From positions 1,674,001 through 1,738,000 of the forward strand of contig CALOCN010000014.1 of assembly GCA_942491735.1 (NCBI GenBank): a stretch of 64,000 nucleotides of DNA, given 5' to 3'. The translations under genes were made by a program, and so were the position numbers. The DNA is from CALOCN01 sp942491735. GTDB taxonomy: Bacteria; Eisenbacteria; RBG-16-71-46; JABDJR01. This document shows positions 1 through 11,427 of this stretch, one piece after another (the first letter of the stretch is position 1; each line of letters starts with the position of its first letter). The notes beneath the pieces were generated by a model. The model saw nothing but the letters and a program-made list of their open reading frames with translations, did no database searches and was not told the origin of the DNA.

Positions 1-2
1 CC

Positions 3-2279
3 GAGGTCATTCCCGGGCTCTTCGATCTCCTGGGGCACGCGAGCGCGCGCGAGCCCGCCTCGACCGTGCTGACCCGACTGGTGAGCGAGGACAACCTCGC
101 CTATTTCGTGGAGGCCCTCTCCTCGCCGAGCGCGGCGGTGGTCCAGGGCGCGACCCGGATCCTGTCCCATGCCAAGAACATCGATCCCATGCTGTTCCTG
201 ACCTGGGTCGGGGAGTCGCGCATTTCCAGGGCGGCGCTCGAGACCATCATGGATGCGCATGCCGATGCGTTTCCCATCGACCGGCTCATGACCGAGTTCG
301 GTTCGGTGACCAAGGATGTGCGCGCCTACATGTTCCGTATCCTGGAGCGATCCGCGACCCCTTCGGTGATTCCCCGCGCGGTGGTGCTCCTGGAACACGA
401 CAGCTGGTGGGTGCGCATCTACATGATCAAGCTCCTGGGACGTTTCCAGGAACCGGCGGCGGGTCAGGCGGTGGCGCGCATGCTGGAGGACGACAACAAG
501 GGGGTGCGTCTGGAGGCGGTGCGTGCGTTGCACCGCGCCCGGGTCCGCGAGGCGGTCCCCGGTCTTGTCCGGTCCCTGCGGGACGCCGACCTCAAGGTGC
601 AGACCGCGGCCATCGACGCGCTCATGGATCTCGGGGATGTGTCGGCCGTGCCGTTCCTCATCGAGGTCCTCCAGGACGAGTCCGAGTTCGCCCGACGGGC
701 CGCAGTGGAGGTCCTCAACGCGGTGGCCACCCCGGAAGCGGTGCAGGACCTGGTGCGCGCGCTGCGGGATGCCGACTGGTGGGTGCGGGTCCGTGCCGCG
801 GACGCCCTGGGAAGCCTGGGCGGGGAGTATGTCGTGGAAGCGGTGGTGGGGCTGCTCGGCGAATCGGATGAGTTCCTGCGTCGCTATGGAGTGGAGATCC
901 TCAACTCCGTCCCCAGTGAACGTTCCGTGCTGCCCCTCATCGACGCCCTCGAGGACCCCGACTGGTGGGTTCGTGAGCGGGCCATCGACGCCCTGGGCAC
1001 GGCCGGCGACCCGAGGGCGGTGGAGCCCCTGGTCGACCTGTTGGATCGGGGCGGCGAGACCGCCCCGCTGTGTGCGCGGGCCCTGGGGCAGATCGGCGAT
1101 ACCCGGGCCTTGCCCGCGCTGGCCGAGTTGGCCCGGGGAAACGGGTCGGAGGTGGCGACCGAGGCCCGATCCGCTCTGGATGCTTTCCGCTCCCGTACGG
1201 ATCTGAACAGCCGCGACCGTGAGCTGATCCAGGAGGCCCTGGGCAAACGCATCGCCTCGGAACGCGCCGCGGATGCGCCCCTGCGCATGAGCGGCCGCAC
1301 CCTGGGCCCGGAGGCGGGACGCCCTACCGCCGTCCCGCGTCCTTCGGCGCGTCCGCCGGAGCCCGAGCCGCCCGCTCCACCGGAAACCCAGCCGGCGCCC
1401 GCGTCGGCTGCGCGGCGCATGCTCAACTTTTCCGATCTGCCTCCCGACACCATCCTGCTCGATCGCTATCGGGTGATCCGGCGGGTAGGCCAGGGGGGGT
1501 TCGGGTCGGTCTACCTGGTCGAGGACCTCACCGTCGACGATCGCCTCATTCTCAAGATCCTCAATCCACAGTTCAGCGCCGACGACGTTTCCAGCCGGCG
1601 GTTCTTCCAGGAACTCAAGCTCACCCGGCAGATCACCCACGACAACGTCATCCGCATCCACGATCTCCTGGATCTCGAGGGGGCCTACGCGGTCTCCATG
1701 GAGTACTTCGAATCCCGCGACCTGGGGAAGATCCTGGAGCGGGACGGTCGCCTGGCTCCGGGCCGGGCGCTGCGTCTCGCCGTCCAGATGACCCGGGGCC
1801 TGGGCGCCGCCCATGCCTGCGGTATCGTGCACCGGGATGTGAAACCGGGAAACCTTCTGGTGGGCCGGGACGACCGGATCAAGGTGGTGGACTTCGGGTT
1901 GGCTTCGGCCATGGAGGGGGGTGGATCCCGTCTCACCAGGAGCGGCCTTCTTGTGGGAACCCCGGAGTACATGGCTCCGGAACAGATCAGCGAAGGACGG
2001 GTGGATCCCCGCACCGACCTCTACTCCCTGGGCGTGGTTCTCTACGAGACCCTGAGCGGCGTGAAGCCGTTCCGGGGGGACACCGCGGTCCAGGTCCTGT
2101 TCCAGCATCTGGAAGCGGAGGTCCCCGCGCTCTGCGATCTTCGCCCCGAGATCCCGGCCGAGATCAACGATCTCGTCGCACGGTGCATGTCCCGGGATCC
2201 GGAAGAACGGCACCGGTCGGCCGAGCTCCTCGAACGGGATCTCCAGGCAACCCTGGGCCTCCTGGAACCCCGGAGCTGA
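3..2279 (+). CDS. HEAT-repeat Ser/Thr protein kinase (5' partial)
   Basis: The reading frame is open from base 3, and the residues before the first GTG (base 66) already read as HEAT helices, so the gene begins outside the window. The first ~400 residues are PBS-lyase-type HEAT repeats with a recurring D-x-W-W-V-R signature. A Pro-rich linker follows, then a eukaryotic-like kinase domain at about residues 460-730 counted from base 66: glycine loop GQGGFG, lysine in ILKILN, catalytic HRDVKPGN, DFG, and GTPEYMAPEQ. All catalytic residues are present. No membrane segment is seen, so the kinase is probably cytoplasmic, with the HEAT array as docking surface. The stop lies 1 bp before a PilT-type ATPase gene, and a PP2C phosphatase is three genes on. 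Kinase activity on the motility ATPases is inference. Confidence 0.9.
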   Translation, partial: EVIPGLFDLLGHASAREPASTVLTRLVSEDNLAYFVEALSSPSAAVVQGATRILSHAKNIDPMLFLTWVGESRISRAALETIMDAHADAFPIDRLMTEFGSVTKDVRAYMFRILERSATPSVIPRAVVLLEHDSWWVRIYMIKLLGRFQEPAAGQAVARMLEDDNKGVRLEAVRALHRARVREAVPGLVRSLRDADLKVQTAAIDALMDLGDVSAVPFLIEVLQDESEFARRAAVEVLNAVATPEAVQDLVRALRDADWWVRVRAADALGSLGGEYVVEAVVGLLGESDEFLRRYGVEILNSVPSERSVLPLIDALEDPDWWVRERAIDALGTAGDPRAVEPLVDLLDRGGETAPLCARALGQIGDTRALPALAELARGNGSEVATEARSALDAFRSRTDLNSRDRELIQEALGKRIASERAADAPLRMSGRTLGPEAGRPTAVPRPSARPPEPEPPAPPETQPAPASAARRMLNFSDLPPDTILLDRYRVIRRVGQGGFGSVYLVEDLTVDDRLILKILNPQFSADDVSSRRFFQELKLTRQITHDNVIRIHDLLDLEGAYAVSMEYFESRDLGKILERDGRLAPGRALRLAVQMTRGLGAAHACGIVHRDVKPGNLLVGRDDRIKVVDFGLASAMEGGGSRLTRSGLLVGTPEYMAPEQISEGRVDPRTDLYSLGVVLYETLSGVKPFRGDTAVQVLFQHLEAEVPALCDLRPEIPAEINDLVARCMSRDPEERHRSAELLERDLQATLGLLEPRS

Positions 2280-2280
2280 C

Positions 2281-3393
2281 ATGCCACGACTGGATGCGTT
2301 TCTCGAGTTGGGACGGCAGCAGGGATGCTCCGACATCCACTTCACCGTGGGACGGCCGCCCCTCGTTCGACAGGACGGGGAACTCATCCCGGTCAAGTAC
2401 CGCGACCTCACCACGGAGGAGACCGAAGGCATCCTGCGGGAGATCCTCGATGAGGATCAGCGCCGGCGACTCCAGGAGCAGGGTTCCATCGACGTGGGCT
2501 ACAGCGCGGAGGGTCTCGGCCGGTTCCGCATCAACATCCTTCGCCAGCGTTCCGGGCTCTGTGCCGTGGCCCGGGTTCTTCCCGAGACTATTCCGACCCT
2601 GGACACCCTGGGTCTGCCGTCGGTGGTTTCCCGCTTTGCCGGGATCAGCTCCGGTCTCATGCTGGTCACCGGAGGGACCGGAAGCGGCAAGTCGACCACC
2701 CTGGCCGCGGTGGTCAACGAGATCAACGCCCACCGCAACCTGACCGTCATCACCCTCGAGGATCCGGTCGAGTTCGTCCACCGGAGCGCGAACTCGCTGA
2801 TCATCCAGCGGGAGGTGGGGGTGCACGTGGCCTCGTTCGAGGAGGGTCTGCGTTCCGCGTTGCGGCAGGACCCGGATGTCATCCTGGTCGGGGAGCTGCG
2901 GGACTACGAGTCCTTTTCCCTTGCCCTGGAGGCTTCCGAAACCGGACATCTCGTCCTGGGCACGCTCCATACGCGGGGCGCCCACCAGACGGTGCACCGC
3001 ATCATCGACGCCTTTCCCACCGAGGTCCAGGACCAGGTGCGCAACACCCTCGCCGACAACCTCAAGGTGGTGCTGAGCCAGGATCTGGTCCGGGTCGCCG
3101 ACGGCCGGGGTCGGAGGGCCGTGGTGGAGATCATGGTCAACACGCCGGCCGTGGCCCAGCTCATCCGGGAAGGCAAGACCTTCAAGTTGCCCCAGACGAT
3201 CGCCACCGGTCGTCGTTACGGGATGCAGCTCATGGACCAGGCCCTGGTCGGTCTCGTGCAGTCCGGGGACATCGACCCGGACGAGGCGTTCCTGCGGGCT
3301 TCGGACAAGAAGGACCTGGCCCGCTTCGTCACCCGTCCCGAACTGCTGGCCCTGCTTGGGACCGACACCGGCGCAGCGGGGAACGCGGCATGA
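2281..3393 (+). CDS. pilT: PilT-type twitching motility ATPase, copy 1
   Basis: This is a 370-residue hexameric secretion ATPase of the PilT/PilU family, which powers type IV pilus retraction at the inner membrane. It has Walker A GGTGSGKST (about 131-139), an Asp box DPVEFVH (161-167), Walker B DPDVILVGELRD with the catalytic Glu (198-208), and a His box ending in TLHT (222-231). The length is usual for PilT. The ATG is 1 bp after the kinase stop, and the end overlaps the next PilT gene by 4 bp, so translation is probably coupled. No pilin, PilB or PilC gene is in the window; the pilus machinery must be encoded elsewhere. Whether this copy is PilT or PilU cannot be decided by eye. Confidence 0.93.
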   Translation: MPRLDAFLELGRQQGCSDIHFTVGRPPLVRQDGELIPVKYRDLTTEETEGILREILDEDQRRRLQEQGSIDVGYSAEGLGRFRINILRQRSGLCAVARVLPETIPTLDTLGLPSVVSRFAGISSGLMLVTGGTGSGKSTTLAAVVNEINAHRNLTVITLEDPVEFVHRSANSLIIQREVGVHVASFEEGLRSALRQDPDVILVGELRDYESFSLALEASETGHLVLGTLHTRGAHQTVHRIIDAFPTEVQDQVRNTLADNLKVVLSQDLVRVADGRGRRAVVEIMVNTPAVAQLIREGKTFKLPQTIATGRRYGMQLMDQALVGLVQSGDIDPDEAFLRASDKKDLARFVTRPELLALLGTDTGAAGNAA

Positions 3394-4460
3394 ACCGGAT
3401 CAACTCCTTTCTCGAGCTTGCCGTCAAGCAGGGGGGGTCCGACCTCCACCTGGTCTCCGGAGAGCCACCCCGGATCCGTATCCATGGGGTCCTGCACAAG
3501 GTCCGGTTCCGCGACCTGTCCAGCGACGACCTGGAACGGATCCTGGACGAGTTCATGGAGACGGAAGTGCGGCAACGGTTCGAGGCAGGGGGGATCGTGG
3601 ATTTCGCCTACGAGGCGGAAGGACTCGGTCGTTTCCGGGTGAACGTCAACCGGCACCTGCATGGATTGGCCGCGGTGCTGCGGGCCATCCCGAACGAGGT
3701 GCCCCGATTCGATTCGCTGGGGTTGCCTCCCGCGGTGGCCTCGGTGATCGAGCAACCGCAGGGGTTGACCCTGGTCACCGGCCCCACCGGGTCGGGCAAG
3801 TCGACCACCCTGGCCGCGATGATCGACCAGATCAATGCTACTCGGCGTGGCCACATCGTGACCATCGAGGATCCCATCGAGTTCGTGCACCGGGCCAAGC
3901 AGTGCGTGGTCACCCAGCGGGAGCTCCTGACCCATGTCCCCACTTTCGCCGACGCGCTTCGTCATGCGGTGCGCGAGGACCCGGACGTGGTCATGGTGGG
4001 GGAGCTGCGGGATCTGGATACCATCGCCATGGCCCTGACCGCCGCGGAAACCGGGGTCCAGGTGCTGGCCACCCTGCACACCAACGGCGCGGTGCGCTGC
4101 GTCGACCGGGTGGTCAACGCGTTTCCGGCCCGTCGTCAGGAACAGGTACGGACCATGCTGGCCGAGAGCCTGCGCATGGTGGTCTCCCAGCAGCTGGTGC
4201 GGACCGCGGACGAGACCGGCCGGGTCGCCGTCACCGAGGTGCTCATCAACACGCCGGCCGCAGCCGCGGTCATCCGTTCCGGGCAAAGCCACAAGTTGAT
4301 GTCCGTCATCCAGGCGGGTCGCAAGGTGGGCATGCAGAGCCTGGACACCGTCCTCAAGGAAATGGTCCTGCAGAAGAGGATCTCCTCGCAGGACGCCTAC
4401 GACCGGGCCGTCAACCGGTCCCAGTTCGAACGCTATCTGGTACGCGAAGAAGCCGCATGA
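3390..4460 (+). CDS. PilT/PilU-type twitching motility ATPase, copy 2
   Basis: A 356-residue second PilT-family ATPase that overlaps the first by ATGA. Walker A is GPTGSGKST (131-139); the Asp box is DPIEFVH; Walker B is DPDVVMVGELRD. In the His box the first His of the usual G-H-L-V motif is Val (GVQVLATLHT), while the second His is kept. The two copies align along their full length and look like tandem paralogues, as in pilT-pilU pairs where the second is an accessory retraction motor. The missing first His makes this copy the better PilU candidate, but that is inference. It is followed after 34 bp by the HD-GYP/PP2C gene. Confidence 0.9.
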   Translation: MNRINSFLELAVKQGGSDLHLVSGEPPRIRIHGVLHKVRFRDLSSDDLERILDEFMETEVRQRFEAGGIVDFAYEAEGLGRFRVNVNRHLHGLAAVLRAIPNEVPRFDSLGLPPAVASVIEQPQGLTLVTGPTGSGKSTTLAAMIDQINATRRGHIVTIEDPIEFVHRAKQCVVTQRELLTHVPTFADALRHAVREDPDVVMVGELRDLDTIAMALTAAETGVQVLATLHTNGAVRCVDRVVNAFPARRQEQVRTMLAESLRMVVSQQLVRTADETGRVAVTEVLINTPAAAAVIRSGQSHKLMSVIQAGRKVGMQSLDTVLKEMVLQKRISSQDAYDRAVNRSQFERYLVREEAA

Positions 4461-4494
4461 GCGACGGCCGTCGCTACGGGAAAGGAACCGCCGC

Positions 4495-6720
4495 GTGACT
4501 CGGAACAACGTCTTCTACAAGAGCTACGCCGGTGCACTGGTCCTGGCCGCCATCGGCGTCCTGGGTGTCACCGGCGATGCGTTCGGCATCGTGGAAGGGC
4601 TCCCTTCCCTCAACACGGCCCTGGGACTCTGGCTGGTCATGGCCACCGTGGCATCCCTGACTCCGCTGCCCCTGCCCCGTGGCGGCGGGCAGATCACCTT
4701 GACCCCGGTCTTCGACCTGGGTGCGCTGTTCGCTTTTGGCCCGGGTCCGGCCCTGTGGATCGCCGCGCTGTCCCGCGTGGCCTCGGTCAGCACCCGCGGG
4801 TGGCGTCCGATATCGGAGTCCCTCTTGATTCTTTCCCGCGCTGTCCTGGCGGTGTGGGCGGCGGGTGCCGTCTACGGGACGCTGGGTGGCGGGTTCGGTT
4901 CCCTCTTCCTGCTCGACGGCGGCAGCCTGCTTCCCCTCGCCGGGGCGGCCGCGACCTATACGCTGATCCGCAACGGCCTCTCCCTGCTGGCCGTGGCGCT
5001 CATCGCCCATCACCGCCCGCGTCCGTCCCTGCCCCGCACCGCGGCGTGGAGGGTCGGCGTGCACCTGATACTCATGGCGCCGTTTGCCGTCCTCATCACC
5101 GTCACCCAGATCCGGGTCGGGGTGGCGGCGGTTTCCATGTGCCTCATCCCGCTCCTCTTTGCCCGCTATGCCCACGGCATGTGGCGGGACGCCCAGAAGG
5201 GGCATCTGGATGCGGTGCGCATGCTCATGGGAGCGGTGGACGCGGCGGATCCCTTTACCCGCGGACACTCGTCCCGCATCGCCAAGATGTCGGTCGCGGT
5301 GGCGCGTGCGTTCGGTCATACCCAGCGGGAGATCGAGGCCATCGAATACGCGGCCATCCTGCACGACGTGGGTCGCACCGCGGTGCGCCGGGAGATCCTG
5401 CTCAAGCCCGGTCGTCTCACCGAAGCCGAGGCTGCGTCGGTGCGGGAGCACCCCGGCGTAGGCAGGGACATGCTGGAGACGCTGCGGTTCTACGAGGACG
5501 CGGCGGAGATCGTTCATTGCCATCACGAGCAGCCCGACGGCCAGGGATACCCCAGGGGTCTTCGCTCCGACCGGATTCCCCTCGGCGCGCGCATCATCAT
5601 GGCCGTGGCCGCCTTTGACGCCATGACCTCGGACCGTCCCTACCGGCGGGGTCTGGAGCCGCGGGAGGCGCTCGAGGAGCTGCTCGGGAACGCCGGGACC
5701 CAGTTCGACGCAACCGTGGTCGAGGTCCTGTTGGATCTGCATGCGGACGGGCGTCTGTTTGCCGAGTTCAGCGCTGCCGAGCTCGACTACCTGGCCCAGG
5801 AGGGTTGCAACTCGCGCGCCATGGCGGAGTTTGTCGCCGGCACAGGCCGGTTCATCGAACCCGAGCAGGTCCATCGTCCCTGGTGGACCGAGCCGCAGGG
5901 AAGCATCGTTCCGGTCCTGGAAATGCCTCCGGAAGAGGTGATCGAGACCACGGTGCGGTCCAATCAGAACTATCCCCTGGATGCCATCGGGGAGTGGAGC
6001 CTGATGGTGGCGGCCCACACGGACGAAGGCTGTGTGCGGGACAACAACGAGGACGCCTACACGGTGTTCGCGGCGGAGAATCTCCACGGGTGCGTGATGG
6101 TGGTTGCGGACGGCATGGGCGGCGCCGCCGCGGGGGAGGTCGCCTCCCGGTTGGCGGTGGAGTCGGTGGAAGCCGCGTTCATGGACGGCGAGGACGAGGA
6201 TGTGGCCTGGACGCTGAAGCGGTCGCTCAAGGCGGCCAACCAGCGGATCCGTGACCGGGCCAAGTCCGACGCGTCCCTGGGCGGGATGGGCACCACCTGC
6301 ACCGCGGCTTCCGTCGTGGGCAGGGAACTGGTGGTGGGGCACGTGGGGGACACCCGCGCCTATCACCTCCGGGACGGGGTCATTCGTCAACTGACCCAGG
6401 ATCACACCCTGGCCGAGGAAATGCGCCGGACGGTGGGGGAGGAACATGCCGGCAACCACGGACACAACGTGCTGACCCGGTGTCTGGGAGGGGAAGCCAG
6501 GGTTCCGGTGGATCTCTGCGGTCCGGTGGAACTGGAAGCCGGGGACGTGATCGTGCTGGCCAGCGACGGCCTGACCGGGCTGGTCGACGACGAGGAAATC
6601 GCCCGGATGGCCTCGGAAGAGGCGCCGCGGGAGGCCTGCCGGGCCCTGGTCGAACTGGCCAAGCAACGCGGTGGCCCGGACAACGTGACCGTGCAGATCG
6701 GGGTAGTGGGGAAAAGCTAG
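4495..6720 (+). CDS. Membrane HD-GYP domain protein fused to a PP2C phosphatase
   Basis: A 741-residue protein starting at GTG with AAAGGAA upstream. Residues ~1-225 form several membrane helices with no recognised sensor family. An HD-GYP domain (~235-425) follows: conserved HD at 290-291, then HHEQPDGQGYP ending near 353. HD-GYP enzymes degrade cyclic di-GMP. From ~500 to the end is a PP2C-type Ser/Thr phosphatase with the metal-binding RDNNEDA, VADGMGG, GHVGDTRAY, LASDGL and GGPDN motifs. Both enzyme domains look intact. The protein thus joins second-messenger hydrolysis to reversal of Ser/Thr phosphorylation in the operon that encodes the matching kinase and two pilus motors. I do not know this fusion as a standard architecture. 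Confidence 0.88.
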   Translation: MTRNNVFYKSYAGALVLAAIGVLGVTGDAFGIVEGLPSLNTALGLWLVMATVASLTPLPLPRGGGQITLTPVFDLGALFAFGPGPALWIAALSRVASVSTRGWRPISESLLILSRAVLAVWAAGAVYGTLGGGFGSLFLLDGGSLLPLAGAAATYTLIRNGLSLLAVALIAHHRPRPSLPRTAAWRVGVHLILMAPFAVLITVTQIRVGVAAVSMCLIPLLFARYAHGMWRDAQKGHLDAVRMLMGAVDAADPFTRGHSSRIAKMSVAVARAFGHTQREIEAIEYAAILHDVGRTAVRREILLKPGRLTEAEAASVREHPGVGRDMLETLRFYEDAAEIVHCHHEQPDGQGYPRGLRSDRIPLGARIIMAVAAFDAMTSDRPYRRGLEPREALEELLGNAGTQFDATVVEVLLDLHADGRLFAEFSAAELDYLAQEGCNSRAMAEFVAGTGRFIEPEQVHRPWWTEPQGSIVPVLEMPPEEVIETTVRSNQNYPLDAIGEWSLMVAAHTDEGCVRDNNEDAYTVFAAENLHGCVMVVADGMGGAAAGEVASRLAVESVEAAFMDGEDEDVAWTLKRSLKAANQRIRDRAKSDASLGGMGTTCTAASVVGRELVVGHVGDTRAYHLRDGVIRQLTQDHTLAEEMRRTVGEEHAGNHGHNVLTRCLGGEARVPVDLCGPVELEAGDVIVLASDGLTGLVDDEEIARMASEEAPREACRALVELAKQRGGPDNVTVQIGVVGKS

Positions 6721-6732
6721 GAGAGAGGGGAC

Positions 6733-8223
6733 TCAGGGAAGTTCGAGCCCGGTCTCCTCTTCGCTGATGCTTTCGCCGTCGCAGGTCAGCCGGGAGTCCT
6801 GCCCATCGAACCGGGTCTCCAGGTGCACCGGGCGTCCCCAGATCAACGCCACGTTGCGCAGCGTCTGTTCCGCGTAGTCCCGTTTGATCTCCTCTCCCTC
6901 GAACCGGTGCCAGAGGCACAGTTCCCCCCGGTTCGCGAAGTTGGCGTCCCGCACGTAGAGGAAGGGGCGCCCCCCGTTGGTGAGGGCGAAGAGCAGCTTT
7001 TCCTTGATGAGGGCGAACTGCCTGGAGGCGATCTCGTCCTGACCGCTGCGGTCATTGTGGGCGAACACGAACAGCTTCTGGTCCCGGCAGAACTCCTCGG
7101 TGAGGAAGGTGTCGATGAAGGTGACGTCGTTGTAGATCCGACGCACCTGGAAGATCTTCTCCCGCCCCTGACCCAGCTTGAGGTCCCACTCGCGTTTGCG
7201 GGTGTAGTCCTCGCACTCGTCGTACTCCTTGCCGAACCGGCCGCGGTTCCAGCGGTCCTCGATGTCCCGGAAGAGCTCGATCCCGATCTTGTACGGATTG
7301 AGCCGCCCCGGTTGCATGCTCATGGTCCCCGAGTGGTGGTCGGCGTAGTCGATGATCTCGGCGTCGGAGACGATCTGCTCGGTCATCATCTTCGAGTGCC
7401 AGTAGGAGGCCCACCCCTCGTTCATGATCTTGGTCTGACCCTGGGGTGCGAAGTAGTACGCCTCGTTGCGTACGATGGAGAGGATGTCCCGTTGCCAGGC
7501 CTCCAGGGGGGCGTGCTCGATGAGAAAGAGCAGGATGTCCCGCTCCGGCTCCGCGGGGAACCCCTTGCGTTTCTCCGCCTCCGCGGCCAGCTTGTGCTCC
7601 TGCGCGTCCAGGTACTCCTGCGGGTTGATGAAGGAGTCCATGTAGTCCTTGCTCTTGAGGCGGGTCACGGTGGGGCGGTCGCCGTCCTCCACCGGTTGCC
7701 CGGCCCGACGGCGGATGAAGGGACTGTGGGGATCGATCAGATCCTCGATGGACAGGCAGGCGTCGATGAAGGTCTCCACCCGTTCCTGCCCCACCTGCAG
7801 CATGTAGCGACGGATGCGACTGGCGTGGTTGGCCGTCTCGTCCATCATCTTGCGGTTGGTGTGCTGGAACCAGGTGTTGTTGCGGAAAAAGTCGGCGTGA
7901 CCGTAGACATGGGCCATGACCAGCTTCTGGTCCATGACCGAGTTCGAGCCCAGCAGGTAGGCGTAGACCGGGTTGGTGTTGACGACCAGCTCGTAGATCT
8001 TCGAGAGCCCGTAGCGGTAGGACTTGGAAAGGTGCTCGTACTCCATCCCGAACCGCCAGTGCGGATACCGGGTGGGGAAACCGCCGTAGGCCGCGACCTG
8101 GTTCATCTGGTCGTAGTCGACCATCTCGAAGATGACCGGATCGAACTCGAGACCGGCCTCCCTGGCCATGGCCTCGATGCGTTCCTTCCACTGGGCCAGT
8201 TCCGGGGTGAGGGTCGTGGTCAC
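6733..8223 (-). CDS. spoVR: SpoVR family protein
   Basis: A 496-residue SpoVR/YcgB family protein, recognised from WKERIEAMAREAGLEFDPV at the N-terminus and the MAHVYGHADFFRNN region. The biochemical function is unknown; in many bacteria it is co-transcribed with PrkA and the VWA protein YeaH and linked to stress or sporulation. It is the last gene of that operon here, with GTG one base after the YeaH stop. It converges on the HD-GYP/PP2C gene with a 12-bp gap. Length and composition are typical. Confidence 0.93.
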   Translation of the reverse strand: MTTTLTPELAQWKERIEAMAREAGLEFDPVIFEMVDYDQMNQVAAYGGFPTRYPHWRFGMEYEHLSKSYRYGLSKIYELVVNTNPVYAYLLGSNSVMDQKLVMAHVYGHADFFRNNTWFQHTNRKMMDETANHASRIRRYMLQVGQERVETFIDACLSIEDLIDPHSPFIRRRAGQPVEDGDRPTVTRLKSKDYMDSFINPQEYLDAQEHKLAAEAEKRKGFPAEPERDILLFLIEHAPLEAWQRDILSIVRNEAYYFAPQGQTKIMNEGWASYWHSKMMTEQIVSDAEIIDYADHHSGTMSMQPGRLNPYKIGIELFRDIEDRWNRGRFGKEYDECEDYTRKREWDLKLGQGREKIFQVRRIYNDVTFIDTFLTEEFCRDQKLFVFAHNDRSGQDEIASRQFALIKEKLLFALTNGGRPFLYVRDANFANRGELCLWHRFEGEEIKRDYAEQTLRNVALIWGRPVHLETRFDGQDSRLTCDGESISEEETGLELP

Positions 8224-8224
8224 C

Positions 8225-9322
8225 TCAGCGCCCCTTTCCGAGGAAGGTGCGGATGGAGTCCAGGATCTCGTCCTTGCCGTCGATGCGGCTGGTCACCACG
8301 TGCTCCTCGTCGCCGAAGTTCTCTTCCAGGTCCTTGATGAACTGGCCGCTTCCGTAGGGACTCTCCACCTGGCCGTAGGAGAACTGGTTGGCCACCGGGA
8401 GCAGGGAGTCCCGCAGTAGCCGCAGGCAGAGCTCGGTGTCGCCGCCGCCCCAGTTGTCCCCATCGGAGAAGTGGAACGGGTAGATGTTCCACTCCTCGGC
8501 AGGGTACTCGTCCTCGATGAGACGCCGGCAGAGGTCGTAGGCGCTGGAGATCTTGGTCCCGCCCGACTCGCGCAGATGGTAGAAGGTATGGGCGTCCACC
8601 TCCCGGGCCGCGGCGTCGTGCACGATATAGCGGGTCTCGACCTGCTCGTACTGGCTCTGCAGCCAGGTATCGATCCAGAAGGCCTCGATCCGGACCAGCT
8701 CCTTCTGCTCGTCCCCCATGGAACCGGAGACGTCCATCATGTAGATGATCACCGCGTTGGCCTGGGGCTCCTCGGTCTCGGTCCAGGAACGGTAGATCCG
8801 GTCATCCTGGATGGGGATGATGCGGGGTTTTCCCGGATCGTAGGTGCCGGAGATGATCTGGCGTTTGAGGGCGCGCCGGTAGGTCCGCTTGAAGTGCTTC
8901 AGGGATTCGGGACCGGAACGACGCAGGCTGCGGTACCGGTCCTTGCGGCTCACGATACTCCGCTTGCTGCGGGGCTGGATGTTGGGGAGTTCGAGTTCCT
9001 CGCCGAGCATCCTGGCCAGTTCCTCGAGGGTGACCTCCACCTCCAGCACATGGCGTCCGGGGGCGTCGCCGGCCTCGTTGCCGGCCTGTCCTTCTCCGTC
9101 CACCGGGGTGCCCTTGTCCCCTTCGCCCTGTCCCACGCCGCCCCGGTTGTCGCCGTAGCGGAAGTTGGGCAGGTCGATCGAGGGCAGGGGAATCGAGATC
9201 AGGCGGTCTCCCTGTTTCCCGATCAGCTCACCCCGCGTGATGTACTTGCGGAGTTCCTTCTTGATCCGGCCACGGACGATCCGGCGGAACCGCCGGTGGT
9301 CCTGTTCGATTCTGAGGGTCAC
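8225..9322 (-). CDS. yeaH: UPF0229/DUF444 family VWA protein (YeaH-like)
   Basis: A 365-residue YeaH-family protein. The N-terminus (IEQDHRRFRRIVRGRIKKEL) is characteristic, residues ~60-90 are a Gly/Glu-rich disordered stretch, and the C-terminal half is a von Willebrand A domain with the MIDAS motif DVSGSMG (D197, S199, S201). It starts at GTG, 56 bp downstream of prkA. Together with PrkA, an AAA+-like kinase, and SpoVR it forms the conserved YeaG-YeaH-YcgB set that acts in nutrient stress; its direct partner is not known. Confidence 0.93.
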   Translation of the reverse strand: MTLRIEQDHRRFRRIVRGRIKKELRKYITRGELIGKQGDRLISIPLPSIDLPNFRYGDNRGGVGQGEGDKGTPVDGEGQAGNEAGDAPGRHVLEVEVTLEELARMLGEELELPNIQPRSKRSIVSRKDRYRSLRRSGPESLKHFKRTYRRALKRQIISGTYDPGKPRIIPIQDDRIYRSWTETEEPQANAVIIYMMDVSGSMGDEQKELVRIEAFWIDTWLQSQYEQVETRYIVHDAAAREVDAHTFYHLRESGGTKISSAYDLCRRLIEDEYPAEEWNIYPFHFSDGDNWGGGDTELCLRLLRDSLLPVANQFSYGQVESPYGSGQFIKDLEENFGDEEHVVTSRIDGKDEILDSIRTFLGKGR

Positions 9323-9378
9323 GGCACTTCACCCTTCGGGTGGTCGACGCGGCCCCGGGGTGGCTCCCCGGGGAGGCG

Positions 9379-11427
<2,049 letters not shown>

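Noticed and set aside
2281..4460. A complete type IV pilus locus
   Set aside because: Only the two retraction-type ATPases are present; no pilin, PilB, PilC, PilM-Q or prepilin peptidase.
4474..6666. A 730-codon minus-strand frame over the HD-GYP/PP2C gene
   Set aside because: Gly/His/Arg/Pro-rich shadow; the plus-strand product has full catalytic motifs.
6823..8337. A 504-codon plus-strand frame over spoVR
   Set aside because: Antisense shadow of a clear SpoVR gene.
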